From: Caminibacter mediatlanticus TB-2
GTDB lineage: Bacteria > Campylobacterota > Campylobacteria > Campylobacterales > Nautiliaceae
Length of the DNA: 64,000 nucleotides
NCBI RefSeq assembly: GCF_005843985.1
Contig: NZ_CP040463.1
Location: forward strand, 1,352,001 to 1,416,000
Direction of reading: 5' to 3'
The notes beneath the pieces are model-generated. The model was not told the DNA's origin. It saw nothing but the letters and a program-made list of their open reading frames with translations, and made no database searches. The translations under genes and the position numbers were made by a program. Of this stretch, positions 29,331-38,581 are shown piece by piece. Positions within the stretch are counted from its first letter, which is position 1; every line of letters starts with the position of its first letter.

Positions 29331-30129
29331 TAAATTCACTTTTTTTTGCTAAATATCCTGTTAGATTATCTACTTCTGTTTTATTTCCTTTTTCAAAATC
29401 AATCTGCATCGACATTTTTGAGTTATAAGGAATATTTAAAGCTTGTTTTATAACACGCTCTTTTTCTTCTTTTAAATCAATTCCCTCTTTCTTAGCAATT
29501 TTTATAACTTCATCAAGAAATTTCTCAACCTCATCTCTTTTTTCTTGCATAATCCAACCTGTTGGTTTTTGATAATAACTTTGCAAAGTTGCAAAAGTGG
29601 AGATAAAAAGATACTTTTTCCATATATCTTTTTCAATTTCTCTGCTAAATTTAATTTTTAAATCATTGCAATTTTTAAATATTTCTTTTACTTTTTCATC
29701 ATCTTCAATACATAAATAAAAAAGAGGAGTTTTTTTATAAATGACTCCTACTTTTTCTATGTTTGAGAGTATATAAATACACGCTTTTAATATTTTAGCA
29801 TCTAAATTTTTAAATTTTTCAAAATGCCCTATTCCATTTAAAATTGGTACAACTCTTGTATTTTCATTAATATATGACTTTATCTCTTTTATCACATCAT
29901 CTAAATGATAACTTTTAGTAGTAACAAATACAATATCATAAATACCCTCTATTTTAGTTTTTGGATATACAATATCTTCTTTATCTACATCAATAATTTT
30001 TAACCCGTTTTCTTTTATAGCTTTTAAATGTTCTCCCCTTGCTTTAATCGTTACATCAACTCCACATTTTATTAATTTATAAGCTAAATACCCTCCAACT
30101 CCTCCAACTCCAACTACTAAAACTCTCAT
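29284..30129 (-). CDS. panE: 2-dehydropantoate 2-reductase
   Basis: A 281-residue NADPH enzyme of pantothenate synthesis reducing ketopantoate. Seen: the nucleotide-binding VVGVGGVGGYLAYKL, the middle FVTTKSYHLDDV, VPILNGIGHFE, and the C-terminal KYLFISTFATLQSYY and SKMSMQIDFEKGNKTEVDNLTGY, including the catalytic lysine region. Its last 47 bases overlap ruvX on the opposite strand. The upstream 35-residue ORF ends on its start codon. CoaBC at 52121 is a later step of coenzyme A synthesis. Confidence 0.9.
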   Translation of the reverse strand: MRVLVVGVGGVGGYLAYKLIKCGVDVTIKARGEHLKAIKENGLKIIDVDKEDIVYPKTKIEGIYDIVFVTTKSYHLDDVIKEIKSYINENTRVVPILNGIGHFEKFKNLDAKILKACIYILSNIEKVGVIYKKTPLFYLCIEDDEKVKEIFKNCNDLKIKFSREIEKDIWKKYLFISTFATLQSYYQKPTGWIMQEKRDEVEKFLDEVIKIAKKEGIDLKEEKERVIKQALNIPYNSKMSMQIDFEKGNKTEVDNLTGYLAKKSEFINFYYKKLKNSLKSS

Positions 30130-30233
30130 TTTTTCTTCCTTATTTTATCAGCAATTATCACTCCAATAGCCATACCAAGAAAAATTAAAATTAAAAACAC
30201 TTCTCCTACTATATCTTTAAGTTCTATTTGCAA
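30126..30233 (-). CDS. Possible 35-residue single-pass membrane protein
   Basis: A short TTG-initiated frame within the end of mcrC and the spacer before panE: a charged start (QIELKDIVGE), one hydrophobic helix (VFLILIFLGMAIGVIIA) and a basic end (DKIRKK). The ribosome site AAGGA is 5 bases from the TTG, and the stop overlaps the panE ATG (ATGA). These features suggest a real coupled gene. The alternative is chance: its start lies in mcrC codons, and such short frames are common in AT-rich DNA. Confidence 0.45.
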   Translation of the reverse strand: MQIELKDIVGEVFLILIFLGMAIGVIIADKIRKKK

Positions 30234-31350
30234 ACCAATCCTTTTTTAAATCATAAAACAAAAAGTTAAATTCTATTTCTTTATCACAAATCTTAACATA
30301 TTTTGAAGGTAATGAATTTATTTCATAAAATGGATAGACTAAATTTACTTTTTTTGTATTAAATTTTAATGCATAAGATAACATTTGATATAAATCACTC
30401 TCACTTATATCATCAAAACTATTTATTATTTTCCATTTTGTATCATAAATTTCGCTATTTTTTATAAAATCTGGTTTTAAAAGTTTTGTATTATCTTTAA
30501 ATAGATATTTTTTACTCTTTTTATATTCATTATTAAGTCCAACTTTCCCAAAATACTCTTCAAACAATTTATTCATATCAAATAAGATACTAAATGCTTC
30601 ATTTTCTCCATTAAAAACTTCTAATCCTAAATTATTAAGAATAAGTTTTGCTAAATTTATAGTTTTTTTATAGTGTTTATTTAATCTATTAAAAGATATT
30701 TTTTTAATTTGACTTTTATCAATAACGCTTACATCATCAAAAATAAAAAATAATTGTCTTAATTTTTTATTTAACTCTTTATTTTTTGATATTTTTAAAA
30801 GTTTATACAAAGTAGTTTTAATTATCTGATTTTCTAAACAATCTATTAAATACTCATCATATTCAACATAAAATCTCTCTTGATGAATAAAATTTTTTTG
30901 AATATGTTTTGAGATATCAAGTCTTCCTTTTAGAAACTTTTCATTTGCGTTTATTAAAACATAATCTCTAATTATCCCCTTTTTTATAATATCTTCAACA
31001 AGCAAAATAAAAATCTCTATTAAAAAATCTAAAATATAATTATGTTTATTTAAATTTGCTTTATCTTCTATATCAATATTTAAATCATAAACTTTACTTA
31101 GCATTTTCATTAATACTTGTTTAGATTCAATAGTATCATCGATATTACTTACTTTTGGATAAATTTCTATAATTTCATTACCAAAAGCAATAATCCCTAC
31201 ATATTGATTAGCTTTTAAATTTCCTCTTTTAGAAAAAGATAAAAACTTAGTAGTTTTAGCCTTTTCTTCTAAAAATTCATAAAATTCTTTGCTTATTTTA
31301 TTTTTTTCAATTTCTTGATGTTCAATTATTTGCATTTTTAAAATTTTCAA
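30217..31350 (-). CDS. mcrC: McrC-like nuclease subunit of a McrBC type IV restriction system
   Basis: A 377-residue protein of the McrC/LlaJI family that gives the DNA cut in McrBC. The N-terminal half contains YVGIIAFGNEIIEIYPKV, typical of McrC; the C-terminal PD-(D/E)xK core reads KPDFI (about residue 310) and YDTKWK about 15 residues later. The start overlaps mcrB by 29 bases, as expected of a co-translated pair. Modified-cytosine DNA is the usual target; the specificity of this pair cannot be told from McrC. Confidence 0.88.
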   Translation of the reverse strand: MKILKMQIIEHQEIEKNKISKEFYEFLEEKAKTTKFLSFSKRGNLKANQYVGIIAFGNEIIEIYPKVSNIDDTIESKQVLMKMLSKVYDLNIDIEDKANLNKHNYILDFLIEIFILLVEDIIKKGIIRDYVLINANEKFLKGRLDISKHIQKNFIHQERFYVEYDEYLIDCLENQIIKTTLYKLLKISKNKELNKKLRQLFFIFDDVSVIDKSQIKKISFNRLNKHYKKTINLAKLILNNLGLEVFNGENEAFSILFDMNKLFEEYFGKVGLNNEYKKSKKYLFKDNTKLLKPDFIKNSEIYDTKWKIINSFDDISESDLYQMLSYALKFNTKKVNLVYPFYEINSLPSKYVKICDKEIEFNFLFYDLKKDWFANRT

Positions 31351-32797
31351 TTATTTTATCTTTATCTATTTCACCAAAAATATCTTTTATCTTCTCTTCA
31401 TCATCAAAAAAATACTCTTCAAGCAAAGGTAAAATTTTATTTTCTAACACTTCTTTTAAATCATCTACATTTTTTACTTTCATAAAATAACTATGCCCTA
31501 TTTGATGGTCTTTATCATAAAATTTTACTATTTTTTCATTTATCTTTTCCAACATTTCTTTTAGATCTATACCATCAACTCCACCTAATAACTCAGGCTT
31601 TGGATACATCTTTTTAAATACAAATCTTCTTCTAAGTGCTGAATCAATATATACTAAACTTCTATCTGCTGTATTCATTGTCCCAATAATATATAAATTA
31701 CTTGGCACTCCAAATTCACTCTTAGAATATGGCAAAATTGTAGTCAATTCTTCTTTTTTTCCTAACCTCTTATCCTCTTCAATTAATGTAATAAGCTCTC
31801 CAAAAATTTTAGCAATATTTCCCCTATTTATTTCATCAATAATTAATACATAATTTTTATCACTATTTTCTTTTGCTAAATTAGAAATTCTTTTAAAAAC
31901 TCCATCTTCTATTTTATATCTTATTTGATTACCACTTAAATCTGGCTTAATTCCTTCAATAAAATCTTCGTAACTAAAACTTTGATGAAATGTTATAAAT
32001 GAAATTTGTCTGTTTTTTAACTCATTAAATCTTTTTTTTATTTCATCTCTCTTATCTTTATTTTTTTCATAAAAATCTTTATCTGCAATTTCAACTGCAA
32101 GTTCTATTGTTTTATAGGTTTTTCCTGTCCCAGGAGGTCCGTATAGGATTTGGTTTAAAATATATGATACATCTTTATTTGAATAAAAACTCTCTTTATT
32201 TAAATAATTTTCGTTTTTATTAATATTTTTTATATAATCTTCATGCAGTCTTAATGCTAACTTAGCATTTTCACATAAATCTGGAAAATCATTACAAATT
32301 TTATTAATAAAAAATTTATAAGCTTCATTATTTAAATTTCTTGAAAATTTTTTACCAACAAACATAGAATATAAACCATATATAAAGTCTTTTAAAGAAG
32401 CTTCACTATCCCATTTATAACTAACTTTTGGAATAATATATCCATAAATTTCATTTACTTTTAAATTATCAAGATTTTTATTTTTTTTCAAAAATAATTC
32501 TTTAAACAGCCTATAAATTTCTTCAATATAATTAATAGAGGTTTTATTTTCATAAATTTCAAAATGATACTTATTTAAAAGTTCCCTTGCCTTATTAATA
32601 TCAATATCAAAATTACTTTTAGTAATATCTTTACCATCAGATAATAATTTAGCAATATTAACTATACATCTTATAGGATAGCTTTTATAATTATAAATAA
32701 AATACCATTTTTTTGGTTTACATTTATCTTTTAATTTTTCATAATTTTCTTCATAAATTTCTATAGCCTTAATAATATATTCTTTGCTCAAATTCAT
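31322..32797 (-). CDS. mcrB: McrB-like AAA+ GTPase of a McrBC restriction system
   Basis: A 491-residue motor subunit. The C-terminal AAA+ domain has Walker A GPPGTGKTYKT (about residue 217), Walker B LIIDEINRGNIAKIFGE, the McrB signature NTADRSLVYID and arginines in ALRRRF. The N-terminal 200 residues, expected to recognise modified DNA, do not match the E. coli DUF3578 reader that I know, and begin with a small helical module (MNLSKEYIIKAIEIYEENYE), so the target base is open. mcrC overlaps downstream and the ADP-ribosylglycohydrolase gene ends 3 bases upstream. Confidence 0.9.
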   Translation of the reverse strand: MNLSKEYIIKAIEIYEENYEKLKDKCKPKKWYFIYNYKSYPIRCIVNIAKLLSDGKDITKSNFDIDINKARELLNKYHFEIYENKTSINYIEEIYRLFKELFLKKNKNLDNLKVNEIYGYIIPKVSYKWDSEASLKDFIYGLYSMFVGKKFSRNLNNEAYKFFINKICNDFPDLCENAKLALRLHEDYIKNINKNENYLNKESFYSNKDVSYILNQILYGPPGTGKTYKTIELAVEIADKDFYEKNKDKRDEIKKRFNELKNRQISFITFHQSFSYEDFIEGIKPDLSGNQIRYKIEDGVFKRISNLAKENSDKNYVLIIDEINRGNIAKIFGELITLIEEDKRLGKKEELTTILPYSKSEFGVPSNLYIIGTMNTADRSLVYIDSALRRRFVFKKMYPKPELLGGVDGIDLKEMLEKINEKIVKFYDKDHQIGHSYFMKVKNVDDLKEVLENKILPLLEEYFFDDEEKIKDIFGEIDKDKIIENFKNANN

Positions 32798-32800
32798 TTT

Positions 32801-33568
32801 TTATTCCTTTATAAAATATTTAATATCCTCTCCTAAAAAAACATTTATATCTAACTCATCTTGAATGTTATCTTTTGCACCTTTTATAGCTCCGTAAATT
32901 GCACAATTAGTATCAGTATCTCCTCCCATTGCAACAATTTCTTTAAAGCCATCTAAAAAATTTAAATTCTTTTTTAAAACCTCAATAACAACATACAAAG
33001 TATTGATAACCCAAGCACTATAATCAAAATGTAACTGCTTAACTAAATTCTTATATTTTTCTTTATTAATTACTTCTATTCCATTAAGTGCAATATCTAA
33101 TGCTAATTCGTTACTTAAAAAAATTACATCATTCGCATGAGTTAAAGCAGAATCAATATTCATTAATTTAACAGCTTCTTTAAAACTAAACCCATCTTCA
33201 ATGAGTTTAATTCCAAAAGGAATATTTCTCATTAATGCACCATTACCTTGTGAATCTTTATCTTTTTTACCATCAAGCAATACTTCAGCAGTATGAATTC
33301 CTATCCCATCACCTATTCCATCAATTTGTGCCCATTTTTTATACTCTTCAAATAAAATATCTTCTTTTATAGTTTTATATTCTAAATAATGATTATACAA
33401 CATTAATGCCATTTTTGTATCATCGGTAATTTTTGCAATTTTTGGATAATCTGGTAATTTTTCTTTTTTAAAACTAATTCCCATTAAACTATCATACTCA
33501 TAAGCCATACCATAACTATCACCAAAAGCTAATGCTATTAAAGAATTATTATATTTTTTATCTATCAT
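32801..33568 (-). CDS. ADP-ribosylglycohydrolase (DraG/ARH-type) family protein
   Basis: A 255-residue protein with every hallmark of the ARH fold: an N-terminal AFGDSYGMAYE, metal ligands ITDDTKMAL, GNGALMRNIPFG, SALTHANDV and GGDTDTNCAIYGAIKGA. These bind two Mg ions to cleave N- or O-linked ADP-ribose. It sits 3 bases upstream of mcrB and 20 bases after addB on the same strand. ADP-ribose metabolism beside restriction genes suggests a defence or counter-toxin role (inference). It could instead be a housekeeping hydrolase carried along. Confidence 0.87.
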   Translation of the reverse strand: MIDKKYNNSLIALAFGDSYGMAYEYDSLMGISFKKEKLPDYPKIAKITDDTKMALMLYNHYLEYKTIKEDILFEEYKKWAQIDGIGDGIGIHTAEVLLDGKKDKDSQGNGALMRNIPFGIKLIEDGFSFKEAVKLMNIDSALTHANDVIFLSNELALDIALNGIEVINKEKYKNLVKQLHFDYSAWVINTLYVVIEVLKKNLNFLDGFKEIVAMGGDTDTNCAIYGAIKGAKDNIQDELDINVFLGEDIKYFIKE

Positions 33569-33588
33569 TTTTCACCTTTTTTAGTTTT

Positions 33589-35793
33589 TCACACCCCACA
33601 AACAAACCTATACTCACAATACTTACAATTTTTAATATCATCTGTCATCTCAACTTTAAATTCAATATTTTTTAATCGTTTTTCTAATTCTTTTTTTGCT
33701 TCTTGTGGGCTTAAATTATTTTCTTTATCTTCTATATTATCTTCTTTAATGTAATAAAAAATTGCAGGTTTTTCAAAAATATAGTTATAAAAGAGCCTTT
33801 GGAGAGTATCTTTATCAATATTATTTTCTTTACTTCCTGTTTTATAATCATAAACAAACTCTTCATCAATCCTATCAAACCTTGCATTTAATATAAAATC
33901 TCCAAGTTTTTTTCCATATTTATCAAATTTTTCTACCTTCTTATAGTTTTTAGCCCTAATATAATCAATCTCACAAAATTTTTTGATTTTATCTTCCCAT
34001 TTACTTCTAATTTCAAAAATCTCTTTTTTATCTTTTTCTTTTAAAATCTCTCTCATTAACTTTTCAAAATATTCATCACTTGAATTAAATCCTTCTTTTA
34101 TAACTTTCTCAATAGAATTATGAAAAATAGTCCCAAAATTATCTTTTTCTTCAATTTCGTTTTTAATTTGTAAAATATATTTAAAATAATATCTTCTCTT
34201 ACACACTAATAAATCATAAAATGATGTTGGAGTTAAGTTTTTTACTTCAAACTCCCTTCCATCATAAGAAAATCTTTTTTTAGGATTTGAAAATCTATAT
34301 AAAACTTCACTATAATAAAAATCTCTATTTTCACCCTCATTAAGCCCTAACTCATATAAAAATCTACTTGGATTATTTTCTTCATTTTTTATATAAGCTA
34401 TTTTTATTTTTTTTGAATTTAAAAATAGATTATAGTAATAGTTTTTTTGGAGTGATTCTTTATCTTCACGGGTTGGAAGAGATGTTTTTTTTCTAATTGA
34501 ATTATTCAAAAAATAATCTGTATCAGAAATATTTGGAACTACCCCTTCATTGAAATCAACTACAATAACACCATCAAAATTCAATCCTCTACTTTCTAAT
34601 ACTCCCATAGCTGTAACTTTTCCACCATCAACATCATCAAAACTTAAATTTTTAAATCTCTCAATTAAAAAATGTAAAAACTTTTCTTTATCTTCTTGTA
34701 TATAAGGCAATAATTTTTCTATCTTATAAAACTCTTCATCTACAATTATTTTTTCTTTATTGCTTAAAAGATTTTTTAAAAACTCTAAAATCTCTTTATT
34801 GTTATTTAATTTTTCAAACTCTTCATAAATATCTTTTATTTTTTCGTATGCTACCTTATCTTTTGTAGTTATATATTCAAATAGTGCTTTTAGTTTAATA
34901 AAAAAATTTGATTTTCTAAAACTATCTCCAAATGCAAAATTGATATTAAATTCTTTATCTTTAAATAGCTTTAAATACTCTCCAAACTCTTCATCAGGTA
35001 AAATTACTGCTATTCTTTCAGGCCTTAACCCTTCATTTATAAACTCTTCAATAGAAGCTATAATAAAATTCACTTGATTAATTCTATCACTAAAATAACT
35101 AATTTCAATTTCACCTTTTTTAGGTAAATCTTTAAAATCTAAAACATTCTTTGAAGCAAAATCAATTATATAATCTCCCTCTTTATCAAAGCTATCCCCA
35201 AACATCTTCTTAATTAAATTTTGATTATATTGTGTAACTCTAAAACTCACTTCAATATTTATAAATTCACTTATTCTTTTTAAAATTTCTAAATCAAATT
35301 TTGTTAAATATCCTAAAACTTCAAGTTCAATTTTCTCAAACTGAGATAAAAAATTTTTATTTATTCTAAAATCATCAATAACTATTTTATCAATAAATCC
35401 ATCATCTTCAAGTAACTTTTTATAATTTTTATAAATCTCTTTAAGGATTGCTAAATGGTCATTATATTCAATATATGTATCTGCTAAATCCACCTCATCT
35501 AAATTAACTCTTTCAAGATACACCTCATTAAAAAAGCCTAAAATAAAATCACTACTTTTAAAAAAACTCATAAATTCTCTATTTATTCCTAATTTTTCAA
35601 TATCAACATCTTTTATTGCTTTGTATAAATAAACTTTTCTTAAATTATCATCAATAAACTTTTTACCATCAACTATTATCGACTTATCTAAAAACTCCCC
35701 TATACTCATTACCTTATCAATAATTTGAGTAGAATCAAAACTATTTAAATACTCTCTAATTTCTCTACTTGTTGTTAAAACTTTTAGGTTCAT
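33589..35793 (-). CDS. addB: AddB-like nuclease subunit with 4Fe-4S cysteines
   Basis: A 734-residue partner of AddA. The N-terminal two thirds are a degenerate UvrD-like fold with no Walker A, containing GVIVVDFNEGVVP. The C-terminal PD-(D/E)xK nuclease has GTIFHNSIEKV, RFDRIDEEFVYDYKTGS and four cysteines arranged for an iron-sulfur cluster: one in LLVCKRRYYF and three in CKYCEYRFVC. AddAB resects double-strand breaks for RecA and also degrades foreign linear DNA. It overlaps addA by 4 bases. Strongly diverged from Bacillus AddB, as is usual in Campylobacterota. Confidence 0.87.
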   Translation of the reverse strand: MNLKVLTTSREIREYLNSFDSTQIIDKVMSIGEFLDKSIIVDGKKFIDDNLRKVYLYKAIKDVDIEKLGINREFMSFFKSSDFILGFFNEVYLERVNLDEVDLADTYIEYNDHLAILKEIYKNYKKLLEDDGFIDKIVIDDFRINKNFLSQFEKIELEVLGYLTKFDLEILKRISEFINIEVSFRVTQYNQNLIKKMFGDSFDKEGDYIIDFASKNVLDFKDLPKKGEIEISYFSDRINQVNFIIASIEEFINEGLRPERIAVILPDEEFGEYLKLFKDKEFNINFAFGDSFRKSNFFIKLKALFEYITTKDKVAYEKIKDIYEEFEKLNNNKEILEFLKNLLSNKEKIIVDEEFYKIEKLLPYIQEDKEKFLHFLIERFKNLSFDDVDGGKVTAMGVLESRGLNFDGVIVVDFNEGVVPNISDTDYFLNNSIRKKTSLPTREDKESLQKNYYYNLFLNSKKIKIAYIKNEENNPSRFLYELGLNEGENRDFYYSEVLYRFSNPKKRFSYDGREFEVKNLTPTSFYDLLVCKRRYYFKYILQIKNEIEEKDNFGTIFHNSIEKVIKEGFNSSDEYFEKLMREILKEKDKKEIFEIRSKWEDKIKKFCEIDYIRAKNYKKVEKFDKYGKKLGDFILNARFDRIDEEFVYDYKTGSKENNIDKDTLQRLFYNYIFEKPAIFYYIKEDNIEDKENNLSPQEAKKELEKRLKNIEFKVEMTDDIKNCKYCEYRFVCGV

Positions 35794-38507
35794 TTAATTT
35801 CCTTTAATTCAAGACTATCTACATAAAAAATAAATCCTTTTGTCTTTTTATTTTTAATTTTTGAGATATTATCTATATAAAATTTAACTTGCTGTATATA
35901 AGCCCTTTCATCATCAGGTTTTGTGGATTTATAATCAATTATAGTAATTTCCTCATTTTCTATCATCAAATCTATAATTCCCTCTTTTTTTTCATCTTCT
36001 TTTATAGCAATAAAAGGTAACTCTTTATAAATTTTACCATTTAATAGCCTCTTATACTCTTCATACTCTTTTGCCCTGTTATAAATCTCTTTTACTTTCT
36101 TAATATCACAAAAAGCCCCATATCTATTTAGTGTATAATCTTCATCTTCAATTTCAAATAGTGAATGTATAGCAAGCCCTTTATAAATTGCTTCATATTC
36201 ATTTGGCTTATACTCTTTTTCTTTTTTATATCCTTGCTTTCCATAATAATTAATTTCTAAACTAAATTTCTTATTATCTTTTTTAATTTCCTCTTTTTTT
36301 TCTACACTAAATTTACCAAGTATATTTTCTCCATCATACTCTTGAAGTTTTACAAAGTTACTATCTTTTTCATTTTTTAAAATAAAAAGTGAATTTTTTG
36401 CTCTTGTAAAAGCAACATACTCTACATTTTCTTTATCTTTTAGTTCTAATTCTTCTTCTTTTTTTAATATTCTCGCATATTCATCATCTAAAATTTCCAT
36501 CCCACTTTGTTTATATCTAATATTTTTAAGATCAATTCCTTCATAACCATATAAAAGCTTTATTCCTCTATTTGATTTTTTCTTCATTCTATCTATTACA
36601 ATTACATTTTCAAATTCAAGTCCTTTACTTTTATGAATTGTTAAAATATTTATACCATCAATATCACTACTTAATGCTTCATCACAATTTTCAATATCCT
36701 CTACAAAATCAATTAATGTATCATATCTCATAGAATAGATAAGAAGTTTTAATGTAGCTTCATCCCATAAATCATATTTATCTAAAATCTCTTTTATCAT
36801 CTTTGAAGGTTTATCTTCTTTTATTTGAGTATCAAAATTTTCATCAAACTCTTTTCCTACAAAGGTTAAAAACTCAAATAAAAATAACTTCCCTTTTTCT
36901 TTATAGTAAAGAAACTTCATTAAACTAATAACTGCCCTTGCACTTTCTTGATTAATAATCTCTTTTGTAGTTGAAGTTACTACTTTTTTATTAAAATTTT
37001 CAACAATAAAATCAGCTACTTTTAAAATATCATCATTGTTATAAACAAGTATTGCTATATCTTTTTCTCTAACACCTTTTTCAAACATAAACTCCAAAAC
37101 TTCTTTTAAATTACTTCTCCAATCATATTTTTTATAATTTTTACTTGAATTTTCTTCATCAACCTTATTTTCTTTAATTTCAACATATCCTCCATCTTTA
37201 CTTGCTTTTTCATTTAAATTAAAAACCTTATTTACAAAATCAACAATAACCTCTCCTGAACGATAGTTTGTATCAAGACTCTCTTGCTTCATTCCAAAAG
37301 GCTTTAAACTTTTATACACATAATCAAATAAAAAGCTACTACCACCTCTAAATCTATAAATTGCTTGTTTTGTATCTCCTACATAAAAGAATGTCCTAAA
37401 TAACTTTTGTCCAACTCCACTTTTTATTTCATCAACAAGAGGAGAGATTATTTTCCACTGAGTTATTGAAGTATCTTGAAATTCATCAATTAAGATATGA
37501 GTTATTTTGCTATCAAGCCTAAAATATAAAAAGTCTTTATTTAACTCATCTTCTACTAAAATTTTATACACCAAATGCTCGATATCCTTAAAATCAAGAT
37601 AATTCTCTTTTTTCTTAACTTCCCATTTCTTATTTTTGTATTTTTCATAAAGAGCAAAAATAGTTTTTAAAATATATGCTTCTTTTAAAAGATATTTTTG
37701 ATAAAGATATTTTTTTATAACTTCTACATATTCAAAAAATTTACTATCTAAAACTTCACTATAACATTTATTAAAATGAGAACCTTTATATTTAATTGAG
37801 CTATTTTTTAAAATTGAATTAAATCTTGGTTTAAAAATTAACTCTTCATAATTTTTTATAAAATCTTTAACTTGATTTGAACATTTATCCATCAAATCCA
37901 AAATTTCATCTTTTAAAGCTTCAATTTTAAATTTTAACTCTTCTAACTCTCCATTCTCAATTATCAATTCTCCATTCTCAATTGATTGTATCTCTTTATC
38001 TATCAAATATAAACTCTCTAAAAAACCTGAAATTTTTTCTTCATTTTTTGCAAAATTAACTAACTCTTCAAACTCTTTATCATTTAAACTATCCACAAAC
38101 TCTCTAAAAACAGCCTCTAAATTATCACTTCTCACATCAAAATCAATATCAAATCCACCATAATAACTAAACTTTCTTGCAATTTTTTGAATAAAAGAAT
38201 CAATTGTAGTTATATGAATATCACTTTTTAAAAATTTATCTAAAATAATGGGAGCTTTTTTTATTATCTCTTTTTCACTCATTCCTGTATTTTCAACTAA
38301 TTTTTTTAAAAAATTCTCATCTTTTTTTATATCTCTTAAATAGTTAATTATCCTCTCTTCCATCTCTCTTGCAGCTTTATTTGTAAAAGTAATAGCCACA
38401 ATCTCTTTTGGATGAGCCCCTTTTAAAAGTAATGAAATATATCTATTTGCAAGTGAAAAAGTTTTTCCACTTCCTGCACTTGCTTTTAGTGAAAGTAATT
38501 TTTGCAT
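35790..38507 (-). CDS. addA: AddA-like helicase-nuclease
   Basis: A 905-residue UvrD/RecB-type helicase. Seen: Walker A LKASAGSGKTFSLANRY at the N-terminus, AITFTNKAAREMEERI, ILIDEFQDTSITQW, YVGDTKQAIYRFRGG, LDTNYRSGEVIVDF, ILTIHKSKGLEFENVIV, YVAFTRAK, and a C-terminal nuclease core (EGIIDLMIENEEITIIDYKST). It loads RecA and processes breaks together with AddB. Residues at about 176-189 are IENGELIIENGELE, a seven-residue duplication encoded by the heptameric repeat at 37953-37983, apparently an insertion. It is the first gene of the addA-addB unit. Confidence 0.93.
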   Translation of the reverse strand: MQKLLSLKASAGSGKTFSLANRYISLLLKGAHPKEIVAITFTNKAAREMEERIINYLRDIKKDENFLKKLVENTGMSEKEIIKKAPIILDKFLKSDIHITTIDSFIQKIARKFSYYGGFDIDFDVRSDNLEAVFREFVDSLNDKEFEELVNFAKNEEKISGFLESLYLIDKEIQSIENGELIIENGELEELKFKIEALKDEILDLMDKCSNQVKDFIKNYEELIFKPRFNSILKNSSIKYKGSHFNKCYSEVLDSKFFEYVEVIKKYLYQKYLLKEAYILKTIFALYEKYKNKKWEVKKKENYLDFKDIEHLVYKILVEDELNKDFLYFRLDSKITHILIDEFQDTSITQWKIISPLVDEIKSGVGQKLFRTFFYVGDTKQAIYRFRGGSSFLFDYVYKSLKPFGMKQESLDTNYRSGEVIVDFVNKVFNLNEKASKDGGYVEIKENKVDEENSSKNYKKYDWRSNLKEVLEFMFEKGVREKDIAILVYNNDDILKVADFIVENFNKKVVTSTTKEIINQESARAVISLMKFLYYKEKGKLFLFEFLTFVGKEFDENFDTQIKEDKPSKMIKEILDKYDLWDEATLKLLIYSMRYDTLIDFVEDIENCDEALSSDIDGINILTIHKSKGLEFENVIVIDRMKKKSNRGIKLLYGYEGIDLKNIRYKQSGMEILDDEYARILKKEEELELKDKENVEYVAFTRAKNSLFILKNEKDSNFVKLQEYDGENILGKFSVEKKEEIKKDNKKFSLEINYYGKQGYKKEKEYKPNEYEAIYKGLAIHSLFEIEDEDYTLNRYGAFCDIKKVKEIYNRAKEYEEYKRLLNGKIYKELPFIAIKEDEKKEGIIDLMIENEEITIIDYKSTKPDDERAYIQQVKFYIDNISKIKNKKTKGFIFYVDSLELKEIK
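37953..37983. repeat. Heptameric tandem repeat, locus D (inside addA)
   Basis: Units ATTCTCA, ATTATCA, ATTCTCC, ATTCTCA and a partial ATT on the plus strand, preceded by a weaker ACTCTCC unit. In addA three heptads equal seven codons, so the protein shows a direct repeat IENGELI/IENGELE. This is the cleanest in-gene copy of the family. Confidence 0.85.
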
Positions 38508-38581
38508 ATTAATCCTTTAATTTAAATACTCATTAAGTAAGTACTGATTACTATAATTTTAACAAGATTAATTTTTTATTC

